Below, piece by piece: positions 58,401-64,000 of a stretch of DNA of 64,000 nucleotides (its first letter is position 1; each line of letters opens with the position of its first letter). The DNA comes from Macrostomum hystrix (lineage: Eukaryota; Platyhelminthes; Macrostomidae). The notes beneath the pieces were generated by a model. It had not been told where the DNA came from. It saw nothing but the letters and a program-made list of their open reading frames with translations, and searched no databases. The position numbers and the translations under genes were made by a program. Where the stretch lies: assembly GCA_950097015.1 (NCBI GenBank), contig CATNEN010000039.1:17714501-17778500 (forward strand). The letters are read 5' to 3'.

Positions 58401-60727
58401 TCCGCTCTCTCTCCCGCTCCCTCCAAGCCATCCGCTCTCTCTCCGAGTCCCTCCAAGCCATCCGCTCTCTCTCCCGCTCCCTCCAAGCCATCCGCTCTCT
58501 CTCCGAGTCCCTCCAAGCCATCCGCTCTCTCTCCGAGTCCCTCCAAGCCATCCGCTCTCTCTCCGAGTCCTTCCAAGCCATCCGCTCTCTCTCCGAGTCC
58601 TTCCAAGCCATCCGCTCTCTCTCCGAGTCCCTCCAAGCCATCCGCTCTCTCTCCCGCTCCCTCCAAGCCATCCGCTTGCTCTCCGAGTCCCTCCAAGCCA
58701 TCCGCTCTCTCTCCGAGTCCCTCCAAGCCCTCCGCTCTCTCTCCCGCTCCCTCCAAGCCATCCGCTCTCTCTCCGAGTCCCTCCAAGCCATCCGCTCTCT
58801 CTCCCGCTCCCTCCAAGCCATCCGCTCTCTCTCCGAGTCCCTCCAAGCCATCCGCTCTCTCACCCGCTTGTTCTAAGCCATCCGCTCTCTCTCCCGCTCC
58901 CTCCAAGTCATCCGCTCTCTCTCCCGCTCCCTCCAAGCCATCCGCTCTCTCACCCGCTTCTTCTAAGCCATCCGCTCTCTCTCACGCTCCCTCCAAGCCA
59001 TCCGCTCTCTCACCCGCTCCCTCCAAGTCATCCGCTCTCTCTCCCGCTCCCTCCAAGCCATCCGCTCTCTCACCCGCTTCTTCTAAGCCATCCGCTCTCT
59101 CTCCCGCTCCCTCTAGGCTAGGCCTACCCACTTTCTATTCTTCCCCCTTCAATCAATCAGCTCATCGTTTCCACTCCCTCCTAGCGATCTGCTTTCGATT
59201 TTATTTATATTCTGTGTTCTATTTCTATTCTGCTTTCTATTCTCACCCCACATACCCACTCCCTCTTCCACTCGTCCAGCTTCCACTCCTTTTTCTCCTT
59301 AGCAACAGCTCACTTTTTCCCATTTCCCTGCCATCTGCTGGTTAACAATAGCTGGCTTATTTCATTTGCATTCTCTAACTTGGTGCTCCTTTCCATATGT
59401 ATAACATCGGGAAGTTTTGTTGGCCTTAGGCTTGCTATATGGACACTAGGCCTATTTTCATATCGCATAAAAGATGAGGCAGTTAGGCCTTTATTAACAT
59501 TTATTCTGACCTTACAAAGTATGTGTGAGTCTATACAAAGAACAGCGATAGGCCTATGCCTAACTGCTGTTGTAGGCCTATCCTGTAGGCTTAGGCCTAT
59601 AGGCTACACAGGTGCACATAGTAGGCCCACTGAGACACTGTCGACTCTACAGGTTTCTCTTTTTTCTAATTGGCTGTTGAATTCATTCCTAAGAAAAACT
59701 TTTCCGAAAACACTTGGTAGCTGACGTGTCTTCAACGGCGTACTGGAAGTAGCATAGTTCGAACATGCATGGAGAAAAAAAAAGCAAAATAGGCAGACGA
59801 TCGCTTCTTATTTCAGCAAAATCTTTTTTCGAAAAATGGGACAGTACTCAATTTGGAAAGGCAAATGAAGCATTTAATCATAAAAGTGAGAAACGAAATT
59901 GACTTCTTTATCTTCAATACAATATTTCCTAACTCATCCATCAATTTGTTATGATGTCTACAGTTCCAATCCCTTGCTTTTGAGTGTCAAAATAAAAAAC
60001 CGAACATCAGATTCCTTGTTCGGCTTGATGATGCATGAAAATAGTTGTTCGGTTTTGGTTGTACAAGGTCTATAACTTTTTTTCTACTGAACCAATTCGG
60101 CTCCAACAACATTGTTTCGAAAGAAAAAAGTGTTTTCTACAACTTTCGGTTGTTTTCACTTTGATATTCAGCGTAGTTAAATTTTAAAAGAAGGTTGAAT
60201 GTGTAAAATCATCGATTTCTTGTTCGGTTGATGATGTTTTACCCTAACAATAAAAGTCATAACAGACTTTGTTTTAATTGTCTTTATGGCAGCCAATTTT
60301 GTACAAATATTTTTAAAGACAAGTTAATAGATAGCAGAGAATATGGCAACAAACAAAAAGACTAGAAGCCTACACAATAACTAGGCCTAGGATTCTTCAT
60401 ATAGCTATAAGCCTATAACTATATCTTTAGGCTAAGACCTAGTCTTGTTAATAGGAATACCATCAATATTTCAAAGTTGACTAGACTAATATAATAAAAA
60501 GCACATATCATATTAAAATTTACAGGCCTAGTGCCTATAGCAAACATGTTTTAACTCAACTTACATTGCAGATGTTTTTTCTTTGGAGCCATTTGTTCTT
60601 CTGTGGTTGCCTTGCATACTACTTTAGCCAGGCCTGCTCCAGAAATAGAATGCTTTGCTGCAGTAACTCTGTCCCTTAAACTCTGGCCACTGCCACTGCC
60701 AGCCAGTTGCTTTACAACATTTGACAT
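34485..60727 (-). CDS. PICALM: PICALM/AP180-type clathrin assembly protein (3' end unresolved)
   Basis: ANTH-domain adaptor that links PtdIns(4,5)P2 membranes to clathrin and AP-2 in endocytosis. Seven exons on the minus strand with matching phases: 60727-60565, 39827-39517, 39038-38718, 37186-36814, 36467-36345, 36264-35918 and 34631-34485, giving 595 codons so far. Exon 1 holds the lipid-binding motif: K39, then PKKKH at 48-52. Exons 2-3 give the helical ANTH solenoid ([42 protein letters not shown]). Exon 4 ends the ANTH and adds a Lys/Gln-rich segment. Exons 5-7 are the disordered tail with poly-Gln, FDPFG (AP-2-type DPF), [12 protein letters not shown] and VNWG, as in vertebrate PICALM. 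The first in-frame ATG is at 60727. Intron 1 is about 20.7 kb and contains a transposase gene on the same strand. The terminal exon after 34485 was not found. Confidence 0.92.
34705..35907. repeat. Minisatellite, 30-bp unit, split by an inserted element
   Basis: Unit ATGGAAGCTGGCAGACCAGC plus TAAAAGAATC. Four units lie left (34705-34809) and about 22 right (35232-35907) of copy 2 of the CCC...GGG element. It lies in PICALM intron 6. Variants ATCAACGAAGC and ATCTGGAAAGC alternate in the middle. Long frames on both strands arise because the unit is 30 bp without stops. Confidence 0.93.
34810..35231. mobile_element. CCC...GGG non-autonomous element, copy 2
   Basis: A 422-bp inverted copy of the element at 21.3 kb, ending CCCGCTAAAAAATAGGG at one side and CTACAGGG at the other. 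The minisatellite unit is interrupted within its CTAAAAG stretch, with A's on both sides, so the insertion point is exact to within a few bases. This proves it inserted after the array formed. Confidence 0.78.
37677..38300. repeat. Minisatellite, 30-bp unit, PICALM intron 3
   Basis: About 21 highly uniform units of CCATCCATTCCTTCTGCGAA plus TCAGCTGTCA, differing almost only at one or two positions (GTCACC, GTAATC, GTAACC, GTTACC). The minus frame reading [10 protein letters not shown] repeats is a by-product. Confidence 0.95.
39145..39415 (-). mobile_element. tRNA-derived SINE with target duplication, PICALM intron 2
   Basis: The minus strand runs from GAGTGGCAGAGTG (A box) through GAACTCGATTCCGCG (B box), TTTGGGGCGCAGCCGCGG, GTGTGCTCAGGAGTCAG and TTCTCGCTGGCTGCGGG to an ATT repeat tail. 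GTGTTCT occurs on both sides (39145-39151 and 39409-39415), a likely target-site duplication. Confidence 0.78.
39828..42242. other. AT-rich part of PICALM intron 1
   Basis: No coding sequence recognised. A short frame at 41906-42214 reaches the foldback element and has no domain. A GATGATGATGATT tract occurs at about 41722. Confidence 0.45.
42911..43367. mobile_element. Inverted-repeat element nested in the foldback
   Basis: Arms of about 115 bp (42911-43025 and 43248-43367) are inverted copies containing GTGCTTATCC, CGGTACCGTA, TATGGTACCATGGG, GCACACTGACGAGATAGCTG and TCCTATC. TTGTCTGA occurs just outside both ends (left before AAGG, right after TGCT), an 8-bp candidate target duplication, the length typical of hAT elements. 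No coding frame. Confidence 0.72.
43648..43912. mobile_element. Third nested inverted-repeat element
   Basis: CCATCACTGAGCATCGGCTC plus AGAATAACAAA (43662-43692) is inverted relative to TTTGTTATTCTGAACCGA plus TTCCAGGCTAGTGATG (43870-43905). It splits the right arm of the foldback; CTGCGACT on the left and CTGCAACT on the right look like a decayed 8-bp duplication. Confidence 0.55.
44345..44832. mobile_element. Probable non-autonomous element with CATCATCAACCGAAC ends
   Basis: Begins GGGTAAAACATCATCAACCG (from 44353). Repeated GCATCATCAAACCCGAAC-type motifs lie inside one end, and CTGTTCGGTTGATGATTC plus ATCATCAAACCGAACAGG mark the other (44745-44832). The same end sequence occurs inverted at 60.22-60.25 kb. 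No frame. Confidence 0.5.
44833..46201. other. Intronic DNA with G-rich tracts
   Basis: A GGTGGGAGGGTGAGGGAAGG repeat of a few units at 45135-45225, and a purine-rich GGAGAGGGGAGAG stretch at 45830-46010. Both could form G-rich structures. No gene seen. Confidence 0.45.
46202..53175 (-). CDS. Pogo-type transposase fused to an OTU cysteine-protease domain
   Basis: Three exons with GT-AG borders and matching phase: 53175-52804, 50335-48484 and 47343-46202, giving 1,121 residues. The N-terminus has a psq-like HTH ([20 protein letters not shown]) and a CENP-B-like DNA-binding domain split by intron 1 (ending [14 protein letters not shown]). Next is a DDE_1 catalytic core: NCDE (D194), TDLHDSR (D303) and MQPLDLAVF (D339), all present. 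Then a low-complexity Pro/Ser/Ala region (about 525-700), an acidic stretch, a basic helical segment, and an OTU-like domain with FGDCFFESI (Cys883), [10 protein letters not shown], and PELHYLPL (His995). A pogo transposase cuts and pastes DNA; OTU proteins usually cleave ubiquitin chains. The frame is intact throughout and lies in PICALM intron 1 on the same strand. It could be an autonomous transposon or a domesticated gene; I could not find paired TIRs around it. Confidence 0.85.
48600..49145 (-). repeat. Coding minisatellite in the transposase exon (Pro/Ser/Ala)
   Basis: About 27 units of roughly 21 bp, GGCTGCTGGCTGTCGGCGGA on the plus strand, which the transposase frame reads as [14 protein letters not shown] repeats. 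Unit length stays a multiple of three, so the frame is kept. It separates the DDE core from the acidic and OTU parts. Arg-rich and Cys/Gly-rich frames in other phases are shadows. Confidence 0.85.
50401..52650. repeat. Minisatellite, 30-bp unit, fills transposase intron 1
   Basis: 75 units of GACCTGGGAAGAGAGGAGAA plus GCCTGAGGTT (variants GAAGTGGAC, GATCTG, CTGAGGAGAG, AGAGAAG). On the transcribed minus strand each unit reads CTTCTCCTCTCTTCCCAGG, a strong 3' splice-acceptor look-alike. Higher-order repeats of about 15 units (450 bp) are visible, for example 51240-51690 compared with 51690-52140. Long frames on both strands ([10 protein letters not shown] and [10 protein letters not shown] types) are by-products of a stop-free 30-bp unit. 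Confidence 0.95.
53176..55143. other. Flank of the transposase gene, with a transposon-end-like sequence
   Basis: Likely 5' region of the transposase gene, then mixed sequence. The minus strand near 54180 reads GGTGTAGCCATGG then GGAGTGGGGGGAT, resembling the GGCGTAGCCA...GGGGGG ends common on invertebrate DNA transposons. No further gene is convincing. Confidence 0.35.
55144..56536. repeat. Minisatellite grown from a CAGTGGCGGATC transposon end
   Basis: Starts CAGTGGCGGATCAAGGAGCA, then becomes an array of TTAGCGGATCCAGGGAGCGG plus GGGGCAGCAGAGGG (32-36 bp), with GGGTCCATAGAGC variants forming higher-order units of about 200 bp. Minus frames ([10 protein letters not shown]-type) are by-products. 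Confidence 0.9.
56537..57074. other. Intronic spacer
   Basis: No gene recognised; a 68-codon minus frame (56619-56825) shows no domain. Confidence 0.4.
57075..59115. repeat. Minisatellite, 27/30-bp unit, pyrimidine-rich
   Basis: About 68 units of CTCTCTCTCCGAGTCCCTCC plus AAGCCATCCG, with CCCGCT, CTTGCT and 27-bp CTCCTCC forms. The right end (58861-59115) has its own subfamily (CACCCGCTTCTTCT). Frames on both strands ([20 protein letters not shown]) arise from unit length. In PICALM intron 1. Confidence 0.95.
59116..60564. other. PICALM intron 1, first part, with an inverted element end
   Basis: Dense in TAGGCCTA-type palindromes (59420-59640). GTTCGGTTGATGATGTTTTA (60220-60240) is the inverted form of the end at 44.35 kb, with further TTCGGCTTGATGATGCATG at 60020. 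No gene. Confidence 0.45.
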
Positions 60728-61799
60728 ACTCTGGTCTCTGGACACTGTTCTGCCTTATACAAATACTTACAAGTTTACTATTAGGCCTAGCTAAAAATGA
60801 AATTTGAGAAGTAGTGGCTAGGCCTAGGACTACAATTTAATACAAGGATGTAAGCTAACTACTTTTTCGATTTCAGAATGACACGCAAACGAAATTATAG
60901 AGATCAGCAGGTCAGTGACTGTGACTAGTGCACATTTTTAGTGTGAAAAGTTAATCCTGGTTTAATAGCTAAGATTGCTGTGATTATTATGTGTACACTG
61001 AACAATGATAAGTAAACTATTGGTGCGAGTGCCCGATCGAATCTATTGACACTAGCCAACTGTTAAAAATGGTAATTAATTGCGGACTTGACTAGAAATA
61101 TGGGTTAGTAAACAAAATAATATAATTCGCTAAAGTGCAATCTTGAGGTTATGCTCTCTACTACCTAATAACGAATTAGTATTTATTAGTTACAAACCAT
61201 ATGTGAATTATATCTACATTAATTTATCCTATTCCAAGCAAATTAGTCTGTCAGTTAGTCAGTTTGCGTTCTGGTTGTTGTTAGTGGATATGTTTGTATA
61301 TGGCAAGAAGACTTGAATCGTACTTTCCGTCATAAGTTTAAAAAAAAGTACATTTCTTTTAAAAGAAAAACAAAGTAGGTGCAGTTGCAAGTATTATAAC
61401 TTTACTTTAAAATTTAAAAATCATTTTCAGCAGCGCTTATAATAATTAACCAGTCCTAACTTTAAATCATTTGTAATAAACTTAGAAACTGAATTTAATT
61501 AATAATCAAAACCGGGAGCTGACTCGCCGTTGCTCTGTAGTCCTCCAAGCTTACACGATGAAGCAAAAGACCGAACAAATTTTACAAGGAGCAATCGTGA
61601 AATTGCATCGCACGATCTTCTACTTGTTCTATCACTTATTTATGCGGCAATAAAATTTGCAGAAGATAAATATTTTTGCATCTCAATTTCACCTCCAGAT
61701 CGACTTTGCGGTCACTATTCGTTTGGTTATAACGAAAATTAGAAAGATATAATAAAAATTCGATAAAATATATAAAATTTGGATGCTCTCATCTAGAAA
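60728..61799. other. Upstream region of PICALM
   Basis: Presumed promoter and 5' UTR on the minus strand, AT-rich. A 70-codon plus frame (61530-61742) has no domain. No TATA box stands out. Confidence 0.35.
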
Positions 61800-61811
61800 T
61801 GCAATGCTGTT

Positions 61812-62695
61812 TTAGGCTACCCTGTCGGCAGCTGACATCCTCTTATAGTTCGAAGGCCAAATTGATGAGTATAGTTGGCTTTGTCGGCAGAGCTGGGCTT
61901 GGCGGTACAGCTTATGGTTGGTAACGCTGGCAATCGTAATTAGCGAGTTGTGGTCAGGGTCCGCGTGTGGGCGTTGTACAGGACCGCACTTTCGATAACC
62001 ACAACAGCCGGTCTGTAAGTGCGGGGCTCTGCAGGACAGTTCGCAGCGAACGAATTCGAAAAGCCTACTAGGCAAGGTTCTCTGCGCTGTACGATGTCGT
62101 TCTGTATGAACTATATAGGAACCAGGCCGCCTTAGGTAGACAAACTCTGTGCAGTCAGGTGGCATGGAGCGCCACTAGCCCGCTCAATTCCCGGCAGCGA
62201 ATCTCAGCCAGAAGGTCCATTTGCGCCGTCAGCATCATCGTTTTCCGGGCGTTTACAGACTGCGCGACCACAGCTGCCGCGGCCGTCAGCATCATCGTTT
62301 TCCGGGTGTTTACAGACTGCGCGACCACAGCTGCCGCGGCCGTCAGCTTGTCAAGCAGGCGTTGGGCTCCTTTAACAATACTTGACGCGGCAATGTCAGG
62401 GCGTCTGCGTAACGCCAGTATAAAAAGTTGCTTCTCGGGATGTCGACTGCTCGTTCTGCGGCAGTTTAAAAAGCCATCGGAGGATGCATACGCGCAGGAT
62501 GCTCACGATGCCAGCCGGAGGATCCGCACCAACCAGCAGCATAGGAGTTTGGCCCGCGGCTGGTCGTCCACGTCAGCGAAGTCGGCCACGCGGCGGTTAC
62601 GCTCGCGAAGCCGTTCTTTTTGTCGGCGTTTTGACGCCAGGGCGTCTAAACAGTCCACAACTGCGATTTTCAATAGCTACCACAGAAGCTATTAG
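61812..62695 (-). other. GC-rich island, possible broken coding sequence
   Basis: GC-rich against AT-rich flanks. The minus strand reads coding-like stretches in two frames (for example QLFILALRRRPDIAASSIV followed by AAAAVVAQSVNTRKTMML), but with TGA between parts and no clear start. It contains a 57-bp direct duplication. No family recognised; it could be a decayed mobile-element gene. Confidence 0.3.
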
Positions 62696-62699
62696 TAGC

Positions 62700-63429
62700 A
62701 AATGTTACTTTTAGTAATTAGCAGAACATTTCTAATTAATTTATTCATTAAGCAAACATGAAAAGAGCTTAAAATTATATTGCAGTCTCATAGTTTGTGC
62801 TATGAAAGAATAGAAAAACAAAACAGCGATTTGAGGCTATCAATCAATTCAATAAATCAATTATGTTGGTTGCATTAGTTGATCCGTGCTCAGATGAGTT
62901 CGTGAGCAGCTCATATACATGCGATATCAATAGAGACAAACACAGAGGATTGCACAGTTCAGAGAATTAAGAGGGGACTATTAATTAATTCTCACGCATT
63001 GACTATTTCTGGTACTTAGATGTTTTGTCCAGACTTTATTTACTCAGAGCCATAATTTGATCACAATAGTAATAATGAATTTACAAGTACGAGCATACTG
63101 ATCTGTATAGCTACACTACTATACACTACTACTACATTTTCTATAGTGCAGTGTGCTAAATATAGAAAGTTTATATTTTGTAAGCATATAGCTAAGATGG
63201 TGTAAACAGTAGTACCATCACGGTTGAAAGCAGCGTTATTTAAAATAATCTTATAAAACTTATAAGTTTTAACAGTACGAGTATTGTTAAAGAACGATTT
63301 GAAGCGAAAACAAGTTTGAAGAAAACTGGGTGTTCATATGGTGCTTTATTGGCACGTAATTTTTTATGCTGTATGTTTTCCACCTTAGAACTTAATTATT
63401 GTGCGATTTTCTGTCGTTAATATTTGTCA
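62700..63429. other. AT-rich non-coding DNA
   Basis: Nothing recognised. Confidence 0.4.
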
Positions 63430-63780
63430 AATGTGTTCATGCTCGGATGCAATAGGATAAGAGTGTTGTACTCGCGACTCCCCGGAGGGGTGCACCTAGG
63501 AGGGTCAGAGTACGCGGGCCCGTGCTGGCCTGCGTCAGGGCGCGAGTGTCCGCACGGGACCCTAAGTCTGGGGCGTCAGGACGCACCCAAGTGGCCGGCA
63601 CACGCGTAGGGACGCTGTGATGTCGATCACCTTCAGCAGGGCGTCAGGGCGCACGAGCTGGCGTCTAAGTACAGCAGGTGTACAGTACAGGGTGACCCTT
63701 GGCTGACTACCTGGTCTAGTCCCCCCTCCTTAGTCGGCGTCAGGACACACGGACGGTCCCATGCCATTGTTAAGTTGACA
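63430..63780. repeat. GC-rich block with scattered GGCGTCAGGACGCAC motifs
   Basis: Motif copies near 63530 (GCGTCAGGGCGCGAG), 63568 (GGCGTCAGGACGCAC), 63640 (GGCGTCAGGGCGCAC) and 63737 (GGCGTCAGGACACAC). Spacing is irregular. The block also carries a CCCCGGAGGGG hairpin. Not coding; origin unknown. Confidence 0.4.
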
Positions 63781-64000
63781 GGACTCAGGGGCGAAAAACT
63801 AAATACACTATATAGGTTGGTAGTGTTCTTTAAAACAAAAAGAAGTATTTCTTTTTTTTATTAAACGTTTCCGCGATTTTTTATTTAAAAAAACATAACG
63901 GCAGCGCTACACAAGGATATACAGATTGCTAAATTACCGTTGCAAAGCAATCATGCATGCCAAAGTCCTTTCGAGTTCAATATGGAAATCGTTTTTTTGC

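Noticed and set aside
57022-59345. Long frames on both strands ([20 protein letters not shown] types)
   Set aside because: Products of a 27/30-bp minisatellite; no unique flanking protein sequence.
60565-60745. PICALM start at 60745
   Set aside because: That codon is GTG; the first ATG in frame is at 60727.

Overview
This is an animal nuclear genome fragment. It has split genes with GT-AG introns, a Ty3/gypsy retroelement, tRNA-derived SINEs, small inverted-repeat transposons and an unusually large load of minisatellites: about 18-19 kb of the 64 kb by my boundaries. The conserved genes (CDK1, MPPE1/PGAP5, PICALM/AP180) are metazoan. The rhodopsin-like receptor is divergent, and one gene looks as if it takes its start codon from a trans-spliced leader. 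That would fit a flatworm or another invertebrate bilaterian; the assignment is inference and weak.

Layout. 1-6.3 kb: a minus-strand Ty3/gypsy element with one uninterrupted gag-pol frame that runs off the left edge. Its Gag carries a cold-shock-like domain after the zinc knuckle. A tRNA-Gln-type primer site and 98-bp repeats in the likely LTR follow. 6.3-9.8 kb: AT-rich DNA with one MITE. 9.8-16.9 kb: three large arrays sharing a GGATCTGGGAT core, with an intact single-exon GPCR gene between the second and third. 17.4-20.8 kb: three more arrays. 21.3-22.3 kb: a CCC...GGG element and a SINE. 22.3-24.7 kb: MPPE1 (GPI-anchor remodelling phosphoesterase), minus strand. 24.8-27.2 kb: two arrays. 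27.3-31.1 kb: a five-exon CDK1-type kinase, minus strand, with a PSTAVRE helix and arrays and a SINE in its introns. 34.5-60.7 kb: one PICALM/AP180 clathrin-adaptor gene, minus strand, with seven exons resolved and a first intron of about 20.7 kb.

That giant intron is the accessory part of the window. It holds a nested set of three inverted-repeat elements (42.2-44.2 kb) and a complete-looking three-exon gene on the same strand (46.2-53.2 kb). The gene joins a pogo-type transposase (HTH_psq, CENP-B-like HTH, DDE_1 with all three Asp) to a C-terminal OTU cysteine-protease domain. Its first intron is almost entirely 75 copies of a 30-bp unit, each of which reads as a 3' splice acceptor in the sense direction. 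Two more big arrays follow (55.1-56.5 and 57.1-59.1 kb), the first apparently grown from a transposon end. Right of PICALM, 60.8-64 kb is mostly AT-rich with two GC-rich islands that I do not recognise.

The host genes do not form a pathway; they are independent housekeeping or signalling genes. The best candidates for something undescribed are the pogo-OTU fusion, the Gag cold-shock domain and the acceptor-like intronic array. All coordinates were read by eye, with splice sites checked for GT-AG and phase.
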